Part shown: in pieces, positions 25,684-36,500 of the stretch
How positions within the stretch are numbered: position 1 is the stretch's first letter
Layout of the letters: each line of letters starts with the position of its first letter
Notes under the pieces: generated by a model
Seen by the model: the letters and a program-made list of their open reading frames with translations, nothing else
What the model was told of the DNA's origin: nothing
Database searches by the model: none
NCBI RefSeq assembly: GCF_000941055.1
Contig: NZ_CP007202.1
Span: 492,001 to 556,000, forward strand
Source: Siansivirga zeaxanthinifaciens CC-SAMT-1
GTDB taxonomy: Bacteria > Bacteroidota > Bacteroidia > Flavobacteriales > Flavobacteriaceae
Direction of reading: 5' to 3'
DNA: 64,000 nt
Position numbers and translations under genes: made by a program

Positions 25684-28440
25684 CTATTTCAAAATGTCAT
25701 ACTTATATGTTGCGTTGGCCGGCCAGAAAGTTGTTCCAGCAGCCGAGGTGTAAGCCACTGCCGAAGTGTTATCACCTAAGGAAATCCCATATTTAATGGC
25801 TAAATAGCTTTGAATCTTAGCTAGATCTGCATCGCTTAAACCAGAAGAATGATAGGATAACTCTGCAATTTCACCCCTGAAGAAAAAGGAAGGAGTAGAA
25901 CTGTTAAGGCCATAGGCAATATGAAAAGGCTTTACGGTATTTTGAATGTATGAACCGACTGGTGCTGTACCTGCCAGTTGTCCGTCTTTATAAAAATTAA
26001 CATTGGCACCATCGTACTTAACCGTAAGTAGATCCCATTGATTTATTGATGTATTTCCTCCACGAATTTGTGTATAACCGCTACCGTTTTTAAGACCAAA
26101 ATTCCATTTTAGTTGTCCCCCATCAAAAGCATTATCTAAGGAATATCCTGCTCCGGTTGTACTATTGTCATATGTGTCTATAACCTTGCCTCCTGAAAGG
26201 TTGTTCGGCCTCAAGACTACAATGTTAATTGTAAAAGTTGGTGAATTTAAGACAGGTGAATAAGGTATGGTAACTCCGTCATTGGTTCCATCAAAAGCCA
26301 CTGAGGGTTGGAAATTGACTTTTTGAGTTCTAATCTGCGGATTACTTTCAATAGAAGAAGTGAAATTACCTGTTTGATCTAGCCAAGATGTTAAAGTTCC
26401 TGATGAAGACGTGGTTCCTGCATCTGCTTTAAGCCATAAAGCAGCTCCGGGTACTCCAGGTCCAGGGCCTCCGCTAGTTTTAGTAATAAAAGTAAATACT
26501 GCACCTTGTGGTAAGATAACTGCATCAAAAGTTATAACATTTCCAGAATAAGAATTGGCATCAAGTACTGTAACAGTGCCATCTTCAAAATTTCCGTTGC
26601 CATCCGTATCAATCAATAGTTTGAAATCTGAAGCTTGAGTTCCAGAAAAAGTTAAACCAAGAGTATTGAAAGTTAAATCAATAGTTCCTACATCATTGGT
26701 ATGATTCACTTTCCATTCTCTTCCGATTCGTTGTGAACCAGCCAGACTTGCAGGTACTTCATTGCTTTGCTCAGTTAAAGCCCCATTATCATGACCTATC
26801 ATCAAAAAATCCCCGTCTGCCAAAGTGGAAGGATCACTGATCACGATGTTTCCTTTGCCGCTTTGACCCGTACCGTCACCAGAACCGGTATTGATGCTGT
26901 TCGATTGGGATTGATTTAATCCGCTGGCGTCATCGCGGCCAATTCCAAATACATCGTTCCAATAATTCTCATCATCCCAAAGTATAGTTCCGTTACTGGC
27001 TTCATAATGAGTTAAGGTCTGGGTGTTTTTGTTTAAAGTAATGCCATATTTAATAGCCATGTAGGTCATTAACCTGCGAACATTTGACGGATCATTTAAT
27101 AAAGGAGTAGGATAAGTAACGATCTCGGCCACTTCCCCATTAAAAGGATTCCAACCGCTGGCATTTCCATTATTGTTGGTTCCCCCTACCATTGGGGTTA
27201 CAGTGATATCTCTAAAATTGGTGGTAAAAGAAAAAACACCTTCATTTCCATTATTCAGAAAGAATTTGCCTGGTAATCCACTAAAATCAATTAATGCTAT
27301 GGAAAAATCATTCCTATCTAGATTAAAGAATCCTTTAAAAATATCATCCCCTCGACCAATTAATTGGTTTTCATTTCCTCTATAACCAAACAATCCTGGT
27401 CCATAAATTGGACCGGGTACTGTACTTCCGAGCAAAGTTGAGGTATTTGAATTACTCTTCATTACCACTATAGCAGATTGAACCTGAATAGAAGTATTTC
27501 CCTCCAGGCGGCTTGAAGGTAAAGTAGAAGGGGCATCTGTATTATTAAATGAAACCGTTGGATGAAAGTTTATTCCATTGGCTACATAACCCGGCGTACC
27601 AATTACTGTAAAATTATTAACACCTGCCTGATCTTGCCATCCAGTTAAATTGTTTCCACTATTTGCAAGCCCTACATCAGTTTTTAGATGCAAAGTTTTT
27701 CGGGGTACGCTCTCCCAAGTTGGACCATTAACTAGAGTTCCATTTAACCCCGAGACATTGGTACTGCTATTCGAAAACGAGCTGCCACTTCCCTCATTAA
27801 ATTCATAATTAGCAACTAGGTTATTTTCATTTGGAGGAATGCTTCTTGAAATATTATTTCTTATTTGCTGATCGGTCAGTGCTGCATTCCAAATTCTCAC
27901 ATAATCAATTAATCCATCAAAATAATCACCGCCCGTAGTGTAATCAGCCCCTATATAAAGCGCATTTCCATTTGGTTTATCTGGGCTATACCCATGATTT
28001 GTGGTTCGATCCAAGTTTCCATTCACATATAGCCTAAATTCGCTTCCATTATAGGTCGCAGCTACATGTGTCCAGACTCCTACTTGTACTGGAGTGTTTG
28101 AAGTTAAGTATTGAAATGCTCCTTGATTTCCATAGGCAAGAACCCACCGGTTATTGTAATTGTAAAGAATAGCTCCGTAAGCATTCACCCCATTATTATA
28201 AGAAGCTCCTGTTGAAACAATTGCTTTGTAAGTATTATTTGAAACGTCAGCTCTTACCCAAGCCTCAATAGTAAATTGATTAGGCTTTAAAGCATCATTA
28301 TGAGACACTTGCCCATATTGGTTAATCCCATTAAAATCAAGAGCATAATTTTGTGCCTCGGAGGTATAATTTAATATGAAAACAAATATTAAAATTAAAC
28401 TTATTTGAATAGGAAAAGTTTCACGTAGTTTTCTTTTCAT
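25684..28440 (-). CDS. N-terminal part of the giant surface protein: signal peptide and LamG domains
   Basis: This frame encodes 918 residues. Residues 1 to about 29 are a signal peptide ending SEAQ. Residues 31-190 form a LamG/concanavalin-like domain ([44 protein letters not shown]). A second lectin-like domain (245-460), a [16 protein letters not shown] cassette (463-650) and a LamG-like domain (667-880) follow. The last residues, YKYDILK then stop, leave the conserved D-I-F-G-I-G motif through a one-base deletion, so the natural end is lost. If secreted alone it would lack the T9SS tail and stay periplasmic. LamG domains usually bind glycans. Confidence 0.8.
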   Translation of the reverse strand: MKRKLRETFPIQISLILIFVFILNYTSEAQNYALDFNGINQYGQVSHNDALKPNQFTIEAWVRADVSNNTYKAIVSTGASYNNGVNAYGAILYNYNNRWVLAYGNQGAFQYLTSNTPVQVGVWTHVAATYNGSEFRLYVNGNLDRTTNHGYSPDKPNGNALYIGADYTTGGDYFDGLIDYVRIWNAALTDQQIRNNISRSIPPNENNLVANYEFNEGSGSSFSNSSTNVSGLNGTLVNGPTWESVPRKTLHLKTDVGLANSGNNLTGWQDQAGVNNFTVIGTPGYVANGINFHPTVSFNNTDAPSTLPSSRLEGNTSIQVQSAIVVMKSNSNTSTLLGSTVPGPIYGPGLFGYRGNENQLIGRGDDIFKGFFNLDRNDFSIALIDFSGLPGKFFLNNGNEGVFSFTTNFRDITVTPMVGGTNNNGNASGWNPFNGEVAEIVTYPTPLLNDPSNVRRLMTYMAIKYGITLNKNTQTLTHYEASNGTILWDDENYWNDVFGIGRDDASGLNQSQSNSINTGSGDGTGQSGKGNIVISDPSTLADGDFLMIGHDNGALTEQSNEVPASLAGSQRIGREWKVNHTNDVGTIDLTFNTLGLTFSGTQASDFKLLIDTDGNGNFEDGTVTVLDANSYSGNVITFDAVILPQGAVFTFITKTSGGPGPGVPGAALWLKADAGTTSSSGTLTSWLDQTGNFTSSIESNPQIRTQKVNFQPSVAFDGTNDGVTIPYSPVLNSPTFTINIVVLRPNNLSGGKVIDTYDNSTTGAGYSLDNAFDGGQLKWNFGLKNGSGYTQIRGGNTSINQWDLLTVKYDGANVNFYKDGQLAGTAPVGSYIQNTVKPFHIAYGLNSSTPSFFFRGEIAELSYHSSGLSDADLAKIQSYLAIKYGISLGDNTSAVAYTSAAGTTFWPANATYKYDILK

Positions 28441-28703
28441 GAGTAGATCGTTAGGTTAAAACAATTTTAAGACAAAAATAAAAAAACTTTTATAAAAATA
28501 CTTTAAACCACTGTCAATCTTAAAACTACATTTTAAATACTTATTTCTAAAAGCATCAAAATTTATAATAAAAACTCAATATTATCTTGTCATTTTACAT
28601 AAAAACAAATAAAAACTGTAAAATTAATTAATATCGAAATAAAATAAGATATTTACTACATATTTACCAATTACTATAATTTGTTTTATAATAATTTAAT
28701 TGT
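28441..28703. other. A+T-rich intergenic region
   Basis: This 263-base spacer is extremely A+T-rich and holds no credible ORF, RNA gene or strong hairpin. It contains the presumed promoter of the giant gene on its left side. I see no transposon end or target duplication. Confidence 0.6.
28473..28480 (-). promoter_or_regulatory. -7 promoter element of the giant surface-protein gene
   Basis: The minus strand reads TATTTTTG, a TAnnTTTG match 33 bases upstream of the start codon at 28440. No -33 TTG is found at normal spacing, and A+T-rich DNA makes chance matches likely. Confidence 0.4.
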
Positions 28704-29603
28704 TTATAACGCCGAAGCACTAAAGGTATCGCCTTGCGATAAATCGCCCGTTTCAAAACCTTTTCTAAACCAACGCATACGTTGCGCAGAGGTGCCATGT
28801 GTAAACGAATCTGGAACCACTCTGCCCGTTGCTTGTTTTTGCAATCTATCGTCGCCAATAGCATTAGCAGCATTCATAGCCTCTTCCAGATCGCCGGTTT
28901 CCATCATACCTGTCATTTTCTGCGAATGATGTGCCCAAACACCAGCTAAAAAATCAGCTTGAAGTTCCAACCTAACCGAGTATTTATTGTATTCTGTTTG
29001 GCTTACTTGTCCTCTTAAACGATTCATTTTATCTGTAATACCGGTTATTTTTTGAATATGATGCCCAACTTCATGAGCTATAACGTAAGCTTGGGCAAAG
29101 TCGCCAGGAGCATTCATACGGCGGGCCATTTCATCAAAAAAACTTAAATCTAAATATAATTTTTCGTCACCTGGGCAATAAAAAGGACCTGTAGCACTCG
29201 ATGCAGCACCACAAGCCGAAGACACCGAGCCAGTAAAAAGCACCAAGGTTGGCTCTCTATAATTCTTTAAAAGTTTATTCCATACAACTTCGGTATCGCC
29301 TAAAATGGTAGCACAAAATTGCGCCAACTCTTCATCTTCTGCTGTTGATTGATACCCTTCGGAAGATTCGGTTTGAAAACCACCTCCGCTTAATAAATTG
29401 CTAATTATGCTTAACGGATTTTTACCTAACACTAAAGAGATAACTAAAAATATCCCGACAATAAACAGCCCTACTTTGGAAAAAAGCAGTTTAATTAAAG
29501 GCGTTAATAATGATGGATTTACACCTCCAAAACTTTGTCTTGGACCACTTTGACCTCTACGATCTTCCACATTTGTGCTTTGTCTTCTACCTTGCCATTT
29601 CAT
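28704..29603 (-). CDS. Neutral zinc metallopeptidase, YpfJ family
   Basis: This 299-residue protein matches the PF04228 (YpfJ) zinc peptidase family. It starts MKWQGRRQSTNVEDRR, has one membrane helix near residues 42-60, and carries the zinc motif HEVGHH near residue 173 followed by the ELQADFLAGVWAH segment that supplies the third ligand. The FCPGD-like FYCPGDEKLYLDLSFF motif is also typical. Its substrate is unknown. It is anchored by its N-terminus, with the catalytic domain probably outside the cytoplasm. It stands alone on the minus strand. Confidence 0.92.
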   Translation of the reverse strand: MKWQGRRQSTNVEDRRGQSGPRQSFGGVNPSLLTPLIKLLFSKVGLFIVGIFLVISLVLGKNPLSIISNLLSGGGFQTESSEGYQSTAEDEELAQFCATILGDTEVVWNKLLKNYREPTLVLFTGSVSSACGAASSATGPFYCPGDEKLYLDLSFFDEMARRMNAPGDFAQAYVIAHEVGHHIQKITGITDKMNRLRGQVSQTEYNKYSVRLELQADFLAGVWAHHSQKMTGMMETGDLEEAMNAANAIGDDRLQKQATGRVVPDSFTHGTSAQRMRWFRKGFETGDLSQGDTFSASAL

Positions 29604-29780
29604 AAAATTACATAATTAGTTGCCAATTTATTTGCGTAACAATTTACATATAAAATTGATTTATTATAGAAAAGAATTTACAGTATTACGCACATTTAAG
29701 CATCAGGACGATTTTTAAACAATCCATTACAGGAATAAAAAAACATTTTGGAAATTTCATATTTCTGGTGAACCTTCTAT

Positions 29781-30434
29781 TTACATAGGCTTACCCAAAA
29801 CATAATTTATGGATTTTACATACTTGCCATTTTCATCATAAAATTTCCAAACACCGTGCATTTTACCGTCTTTAAGGCTTCCTATTTTGTAAAGTTCACC
29901 ATTTTCATGAAATGTTTTTAATACATCAACAGGTTTTCCATCTACATAAAAACCCGTTTGATTTACATTTCCGTTGTCATAATAACTATACCAAATACCT
30001 TCTGGAACGCCGTTTATGTATGTTAATTTTTCAAGTAAGTTGCCGTTTTTATCATAATTTTTCCAGGCACCTACTTTTATATCCTTTTTATATTGTCCTT
30101 GAGATATTAAAATTCCTTTGGGCGTATAAAATGAAATCTCGCCAATTGGTTTTCCATTTAAGAGTTCAGAGGTGTAATAGCCGTTTAAAGATTGGTCTTG
30201 GTTATAATCGTAAGTAGTCCATAAACCAACTGGTATTTTATTTTTAAAATATCCTTCGTGCGTTTTCTGCTCGTTTTCATTATAATAAACCCAATAACCG
30301 CTTTTTTGGTTGTTTTTATAAGTTCCTTTAGATTTAAATTTTCCAGATTTATAATATTCAACATGCGTTTTTGGTTCTTGTGCGAACAAGAACATAAATT
30401 GACAACATACGAGTATAGAAATTAGAAACCTCAT
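29781..30434 (-). CDS. MORN-repeat (YwqK-like) secreted protein
   Basis: This 217-residue protein has a signal peptide ending FAQ (about 1-18) and then about seven MORN_2-type repeats with the pattern G.YK....G.W..Y...G, for example GTYKNNQKSGYWVYYNENEQ. Such proteins are often annotated as YwqK-family antitoxins, but here there is no toxin partner, and the signal peptide argues for an envelope role. It follows the aldo/keto reductase after 9 bases on the same strand, so the two may share a transcript. The function is unknown. Confidence 0.82.
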   Translation of the reverse strand: MRFLISILVCCQFMFLFAQEPKTHVEYYKSGKFKSKGTYKNNQKSGYWVYYNENEQKTHEGYFKNKIPVGLWTTYDYNQDQSLNGYYTSELLNGKPIGEISFYTPKGILISQGQYKKDIKVGAWKNYDKNGNLLEKLTYINGVPEGIWYSYYDNGNVNQTGFYVDGKPVDVLKTFHENGELYKIGSLKDGKMHGVWKFYDENGKYVKSINYVLGKPM

Positions 30435-30443
30435 TTAATTTTT

Positions 30444-31484
30444 TTATACAGCTGGATTAGGAATTTGAGCGTGCACGGCATTTATTTGTTCTAAAATAGC
30501 TTCACTTAAGCTAACATGTATAGAATTTATATTTTCTTTTAACTGCTCTAAACTGGTTGCACCAATAATATTACTGGTTACAAAAGGTTGCTGGGTTACA
30601 AAAGCTAAACTCATTTGAGCCAATGTTAAGTTATTGTCTTCGGCAATTTTTAAATAACGTTTTGTAGCTTCGGTACAGGATTCGCTGCTGTAACGTGCAA
30701 ATCTTGGAAATAATTTTAATCGTGCATTATCGGCAGCGGTGCCTTTTATGTATTTACCCGAAAGTACTCCAAATGCCATAGGAGAATAGGCCAATAAACC
30801 TAAGTTTTCGCGAATTGAAATTTCTGCCATATCACCCTCGTAAATTCTATTTATTAACGAATATGCATTTTGAATTGTTTTCATGCGTGGTAAACTATGT
30901 ACTTTAGATTCTTCTAAAAATCGCATGGCTCCCCAAGCTTTTTCGTTAGACATACCAATGTGACGAATTTTACCTGCCTTAATTTGTGCCTCTAGTTTAT
31001 GTAACACTTCATTAAAATTATCGGTCCAGGCATCGTCTGGATTATGCTTATAGTCGCGGGTTCCAAAGGTATTCGTTTCGCGTTCTGGCCAATGTATTTG
31101 GTATAAATCTATATAATCGGTTTGCAGACGTTTTAATTCGCTATTAATGGCTTCTTCAATAGAATTACCAGTCAAACCTGTAGTTCTTATATGTGCTGTA
31201 TAATCGCTTGGACGCCCAACTATTTTACTTGCAATAACGACTTTATCTCGATGGCCTGTATTTTTTAACCATGTACCAATAATTTTACTTGTTGCTCCTT
31301 GAGTTTCGGGGCTTGCTGGCACCGGATACATTTCGGCAGTGTCTATAAAATTAACACCTTGCTCTAATGCATAATTTAATTGGGCATGTCCTTCGGCTTC
31401 GGTATTCTGGTTTCCCCAGGTCATGGTTCCAAGGCAAATTTTACTAACTTTTATATCGGTTTTTGGTATGGTTGTATATTTCAT
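30444..31484 (-). CDS. NADP(H)-dependent aldo/keto reductase (Tas-like)
   Basis: This 346-residue enzyme has the aldo/keto reductase TIM-barrel motifs. NFIDTAEMYP supplies the catalytic Asp and Tyr, VIASKIVG the Lys, and YQIHWPER the His. The MYPVPASPETQG insertion and the EEAINSELKRLQTDYIDLYQIHWPER stretch are characteristic of the Tas/YghZ-like branch. It would reduce small aldehydes or ketones, but the substrate is unknown. It is closely followed by the MORN protein gene. Confidence 0.92.
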   Translation of the reverse strand: MKYTTIPKTDIKVSKICLGTMTWGNQNTEAEGHAQLNYALEQGVNFIDTAEMYPVPASPETQGATSKIIGTWLKNTGHRDKVVIASKIVGRPSDYTAHIRTTGLTGNSIEEAINSELKRLQTDYIDLYQIHWPERETNTFGTRDYKHNPDDAWTDNFNEVLHKLEAQIKAGKIRHIGMSNEKAWGAMRFLEESKVHSLPRMKTIQNAYSLINRIYEGDMAEISIRENLGLLAYSPMAFGVLSGKYIKGTAADNARLKLFPRFARYSSESCTEATKRYLKIAEDNNLTLAQMSLAFVTQQPFVTSNIIGATSLEQLKENINSIHVSLSEAILEQINAVHAQIPNPAV

Positions 31485-31693
31485 TATTGATGGTTGATGG
31501 TTGATGGTATAAAGATAAAAAACCTTTCAGTAGCGAATTAACTGAAAGGTTTAAAACTATGTTAAGATTTGCGTTAGCGGTTACTCATAAGTTTTATTTC
31601 AAACTTGGAAATCGTGAATGCTTAGCATTTACAGTGTAAAGCCCACATGCGATATATCTTGAAAATATTATTTCAAGACACCAGAACTAACAT
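31485..31693. other. Intergenic spacer between the reductase and OmpA genes
   Basis: It contains three tandem copies of TTGATGG (about 31487-31508), a terminator (31520-31552), and about 140 bases with no ORF. The last part has weak stem potential (TCTTGAAA...TTTCAAGA), but no known RNA family was recognised. Confidence 0.4.
31520..31552 (-). terminator. Terminator downstream of the OmpA-family gene
   Basis: AAACCTTTCAGT (31520-31531) and ACTGAAAGGTTT (31541-31552) form a perfect 12-base stem with a 9-base loop. It lies about 140 bases past the OmpA stop and just upstream of the reductase gene on the same strand. Confidence 0.7.
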
Positions 31694-32653
31694 TTAATTT
31701 TCGTTTAGCAACTTAGATAATTCGTCTAATTTTGGTGTTAAAATCACCTCGATTCTACGGTTTTTAGCGCGACCTTCTGGGGTGTCGTTTGTTGCAATAG
31801 GCGCAAACTCGCCACGACCGGCAGCAGTTAAATTTTCAGGATTTATATTATTATTTTCACGTAAAATATTTACGATGGCGGTGGCGCGTTTGGTAGATAA
31901 ATCCCAGTTGCCAACCAATTGTCCGTTGCCTTGATAGGGCACATTGTCGGTGTGGCCTTCAATTAAAACAGCAATGTCTGGATTTTGACCAAGCACACTA
32001 CCTAGTTGTTGTACCGCACGTTTACCTTCTACGCCTACAGCCCAACTTCCAGAACTAAATAATAATTTATTTTCCATAGAAACGTATACTTTGCCATCGC
32101 GTTGTTCGATGGTTAAACCTTTGCCTTCAAAATCGGTTAAGGCTTTTGTAATAGCGTCTTTTAAGGCAGTCATAGCAGCGTCTTTATCGGCTATAACTTT
32201 TTCTAATTCTGCAACACGATTCGAGCGATCTTCTAACTCTCTTTTAAGTTTTTCAAGGCGTGCATTTTCTGCGGCCAAGGCTTGTTCTTTAGCATCGAGC
32301 TGTGCTAATAATTCTCTATTTTTTTGTGAATTTGCTGCAATAGCTGCTGTGCTGTTTTTCTCTAAAGCGTTGTATGAAGCGGTTAAAGCATCTAAATTTG
32401 CTTTGGTTGTATCGTAATCGGCTTGTAATTTGTCGCGTTGGGCAACAGCATCGTTATATGCGGCTTTGAGTTGTTTTAACTCGTTTTCGGCAGCTGTTTT
32501 TTCATCTAAAAGCGCTTCGTTATCTTGAGTTAGTTTTCGGTTTTCCTTTTTTAAATTATTGTATTTATTTTCTAAATCTTTATAAACTTTTGGTGACACA
32601 CACGATGCCAATAAAACCAAGGTTACTAATGCTAATGAAACTTTTTTAATCAT
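31694..32653 (-). CDS. OmpA-family peptidoglycan-binding lipoprotein with coiled coil
   Basis: This 319-residue protein has a lipoprotein signal (lipobox LASC at about residue 18), a long heptad-rich coiled coil (about 25-165) and a C-terminal OmpA/MotB domain containing VLIEGHTDNVPYQG and the TPEGRAKNRRIEV peptidoglycan-binding signature. It probably spans from the outer membrane to the cell wall. Flavobacterial homologues are abundant envelope proteins. It lies 33 bases after the exonuclease III gene on the same strand but is likely a separate function. Confidence 0.9.
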   Translation of the reverse strand: MIKKVSLALVTLVLLASCVSPKVYKDLENKYNNLKKENRKLTQDNEALLDEKTAAENELKQLKAAYNDAVAQRDKLQADYDTTKANLDALTASYNALEKNSTAAIAANSQKNRELLAQLDAKEQALAAENARLEKLKRELEDRSNRVAELEKVIADKDAAMTALKDAITKALTDFEGKGLTIEQRDGKVYVSMENKLLFSSGSWAVGVEGKRAVQQLGSVLGQNPDIAVLIEGHTDNVPYQGNGQLVGNWDLSTKRATAIVNILRENNNINPENLTAAGRGEFAPIATNDTPEGRAKNRRIEVILTPKLDELSKLLNEN

Positions 32654-32685
32654 TTTACTGTTGTTAGGGTTCGTTCTTTTATAAA

Positions 32686-33447
32686 TTAATTTTCAATTTC
32701 TAATAAAATTGGGCAATGGTCGCTATGTACCGCGCTCGTTAGTATAACGGCTCTTTTTATTTTTTCTTGTAATGGCTCTGCAACTAATGCATAATCTAAG
32801 CGCCATCCTTTGTTATTTGCTCTGGAATTAGCTCGGTAGCTCCACCAACTAAATTCTTGAACCTCTTTGTTTAAATATCGAAAGGAATCAATAAATCCGC
32901 TATCGATAAAATTACCAAGCCATTCACGCTCTTCAGGTAAAAACCCCGACACACCTTTCATTTTAGGATTATGAATATCAATTTCTTCGTGACAAATATT
33001 GTAATCGCCACAAATAACCAGGTTTGGAATATCTTTTTTTAAGGTGTTTATATAGTCTTGAAACATGTCCATATATTCAAACTTGTGCTCCAAGCGTGCG
33101 TCGTTGGTTCCCGATGGTAAATACAAACTCATTACCGAAACGCCATCGAAATCGGCACGCAGGTTTCTGCCTTCGAAGTCCATCGAATCAATTCCTGTGC
33201 CATACTCGACATGGTTGGGTTCTATTTTACTTAAAATAGCGACACCACTATACCCTTTTTTTTGAGCACTAAACCAATAATTGTATTTATAACCTGCTTC
33301 GGCAAAGGCATCTACATCTATTTGTTCTTTTAAAGCTTTTATTTCCTGTAAACAAATAACATCTGGATTGGCACTTTTTAACCATTCTAAAAAGCCTTTA
33401 CTAATAGCTGCGCGGATACCGTTTACGTTGTATGAGATTATTTTCAT
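32686..33447 (-). CDS. xth: Exodeoxyribonuclease III (AP endonuclease)
   Basis: This 253-residue enzyme of the exonuclease III family begins MKIISYNVNGIRAAISKGF and has the catalytic CLQEIK, VMSLYLPSG, CGDYNICHEEIDIHNPK and SDHCPI motifs. It cleaves DNA at abasic sites and digests 3' ends in base-excision repair. The length is typical. It starts 119 bases from the divergent outer-membrane protein gene. Confidence 0.96.
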   Translation of the reverse strand: MKIISYNVNGIRAAISKGFLEWLKSANPDVICLQEIKALKEQIDVDAFAEAGYKYNYWFSAQKKGYSGVAILSKIEPNHVEYGTGIDSMDFEGRNLRADFDGVSVMSLYLPSGTNDARLEHKFEYMDMFQDYINTLKKDIPNLVICGDYNICHEEIDIHNPKMKGVSGFLPEEREWLGNFIDSGFIDSFRYLNKEVQEFSWWSYRANSRANNKGWRLDYALVAEPLQEKIKRAVILTSAVHSDHCPILLEIEN

Positions 33448-33565
33448 GAATAATAATAAGATTTTCAGCTAAAATAAATAATGCGTTACTTTTACACTAT
33501 TAAATTACAGGTCTTTTAACGAAAACTATAATTAAAATATTTTAAGCTATTTTTAGTTTAAGTAC

Positions 33566-36500
33566 ATGATGAGAATTACTGCCATACTTTTTATTTTTTT
33601 TGTTGGGGTTTGTGCCTGGTCACAAGACCTAAACTCGAACTATAAAAAAATAACGGTTGCTGTAAAAGATTCCATTGCAATTGATAGCGTAAGCATTAAT
33701 GCGAGCTACTTTTCAATTAAAACAAAAAACAATAAAATTGTAGATTCGTCTTTTTACAGAGTCGATTTTTCAAAAAGCATTTTAACGTTTATAAAACCCA
33801 TCGATGCAGACTCAATTTCTATTAGTTATTTAAAATATCCCGAATTTTTAACGCGTACTTACAAACAATTAGACGAAAGCCTTATTGTAAATAACACCGA
33901 CAACATACAAACCTTATATAAACTGTCGCAACCCAGCGAGCCTAAAAATTTTATTCCGTTTGATGGTTTAACAACTTCAGGAAGTATTTCCAGGGGTGTT
34001 ACGATTGGAAACAACCAAAATTCGGTATTAAAAAGTGAATTAGATCTTCAAATAACGGGAAAACTAAATGATAAAGTATCCCTTCGCGCCTCTATACAAG
34101 ATGCTAATATTCCTTTACAAGAAAGCGGCTACAGCCAGCGATTAGATGAATTCGACCAGGTTTTTATTGAGCTTTTCAGTGACACATGGAATGTGCGCGC
34201 TGGCGATATTGATTTAGAAAATAAAACCTCATACTTTGCTAATTTCTCTAAACGGGTGCAAGGTCTTTCTGTAAAAACGGCACTTGGCAACGAAACAACG
34301 AAAACCAATCTTTTTGCTGCTGGTGCCTTGGTTCGCGGACAATTCACCAGAAGTCAGTTTACCGCTCAAGAAGGCAACCAAGGACCATATAAACTTCAGG
34401 GGCAAAACGGCGAATTATTTGTGCTTATTGTATCAGGAAGTGAAACGGTTTATGTGAATGGTAGCGTTGTACAACGCGGGGAAGACAAAGATTATATTAT
34501 AGATTATAATGCCGGCGAAATTATTTTTAACGCTACGTACCCCATAACTTCGGAGATGCGTATTACCGTCGATTATCAATTTAGCGAACGTAATTACTCC
34601 CGATTGGTGGCTTACGGTGGCGGAACTATTGAAAGTGAAAAATTAAAAATTGGTGTTTCGGTGTATTCTGAAAACGATGCCAAAAACCAACCGTTGCAAC
34701 AAAATCTATCGGAAGAACAAGTGCAAATTTTAGTAAATGCCGGAGATGACAAAACTTTAATGGTGGCGCCTTCTGAAGTAAAAGAATCTCAAAACGATAA
34801 CCGTATTCTATATAAAAAAGAACTTATAAATGGTGTTGAAGCTTTTGTGTTTTCAAACAATCCAGACGACGAATTATACCGCGTAACCTTTTCGCAAGTA
34901 GGAGCCAATCAAGGAAACTATGTTTTAAGCAGCTCGAATGCTATTAGTAATATTTATGAATATGCTGGTGAATTTCAAGGCAATTACGCTCCCATCATTC
35001 AGCTTATCGCCCCAACAAAACTTCAAATTGCAGTTGTAAATGGGCAATACAACCCTTCTGAAAAAACAGCTATCAATTTTGAGTTTGCAGGAAGTAAAAA
35101 TGATTTAAATACGTTTTCTAATTTAAATGATGACAATAATGATGGTTATGCGGCCAAACTAAAAATAGCTCAAAGCATAATTAAAAAAGATAGTTTATGG
35201 AACCTGGATGTTTTTGCAGATGCCGACTATCTCCAAAAAGATTTTAAAACCATACAACGGTTGTATAATGCCGAGTTTAATCGCGATTGGAATTTAAGTG
35301 ACCTTAATGGTGCTACTATAACGTTTAATTCGAGTAACCAAACTTTGCTACGCACCGGTTTTAATTTATTTCATCCTGAAAAAGGAAGTGCTAATTATCA
35401 ATTAGAACACTTAGGATATTCAGGTAATTTTAATGGTAACAGACATGTAATTAATACCAATTTAGTTTTAAATAAATTGCGAATAACATCGTATTCTAGT
35501 TTTTTAAACGCAAGTTCTAATATAAATACTTCTACTTTTTTAAGATCGTCGAACCACATTCAATACAGTTTAAATAAAAGTTGGGTTGGTACAAACATAG
35601 CCATCGAGGATAACGAACAAAAAGATATTGCCACACAAACACTCACCAATTTAAGTCAGAAATTTAAATCTTACGAAGTCTTTTACGGCATTGGCGATAG
35701 CACAAAACTATTTGGTGAAATAGGTTATAAAAACCGTGTAAACGATAGTATTCGAAACAATCAATTACAAAAAGTAAACACCTCCAATACTTTTTATTTA
35801 AACACTAGGCTTATTCAAAACACCAAAACCAATTTAGCATTATATGCTAATTACAGAACATTAAAAAGTGAGGAAACTAAGGCAAATAACGAACGTTCTA
35901 TAAATTCCAGATTACAATTCAATCAAAAATTATTTAAAAATCTGGTGCAATGGAACACCCTTTTTGAAACTAATTCGGGTACACTGCCCCAACAAGATTT
36001 TACCTATGTAGAGGTAGAACCCGGACAAGGCACTTACACTTGGATAGATTACAACGGCAATGGCATACAAGAATTGGAAGAATTTGAAATTGCCCAATTT
36101 CAAGACCAGGGCAAATACATTCGGGTGCTTCTACCAAATAGAATTTACATAAAAACCCACCAAAACAGATTAAGTCAAACCGTAACTATTAACCCTGCAC
36201 AATGGGCTGTTAGCGAAAACAAAACTCAAAAATTCTGGTCGCATTTTTACAATCAAACCAGTTATTTGGTTGATAGAAAGTTAAAACGCGATGGCAATAG
36301 CTTTAACCTAAACCCATTTAAAACCGATGAAGCTAAGCAACTGGGGCTTCAGTTAAATTTAAGAAATGTATTGTTTTTTAACAGAGGAAAACAACATTAT
36401 ACAACCTCATATACTTACTTATCTAATAAAACCAGAAATATTTTATCGGTTGGATTTATTGAAAACGGGCTTAAAAGCCATCAATTAAATTTTAATCATA

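Larger units (their letters stand above)
14981..28440 (-). pseudogene. Giant T9SS-exported repetitive surface protein gene, frame broken twice
   Basis: Three adjacent minus-strand frames are pieces of one gene. At 19193-19195 a TAA stands where sister copies have Lys (AAA or AAG) in the repeated motif [11 protein letters not shown], and reading continues in frame on both sides. Near 25690 one T is missing from a T run in the D-I-F-G-I-G motif (GACATTTTGAAATAGG against an expected GACATTTTTGGAATAGG), which shifts the frame. Restoring both gives a single protein of 4486 residues from signal peptide to T9SS tail. The start has a possible -7 box and the end a strong terminator. It may be a young pseudogene, a phase-varied gene, or two assembly errors in repeats. 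Confidence 0.8.

Noticed and set aside
28441-28703. Replication origin or att site
   Set aside because: A+T-rich only. No DnaA boxes, integrase, tRNA or direct repeat pair seen.
29781-30434. YwqK-type antitoxin
   Set aside because: It has a signal peptide and no toxin neighbour. MORN_2 repeats alone do not show antitoxin function.
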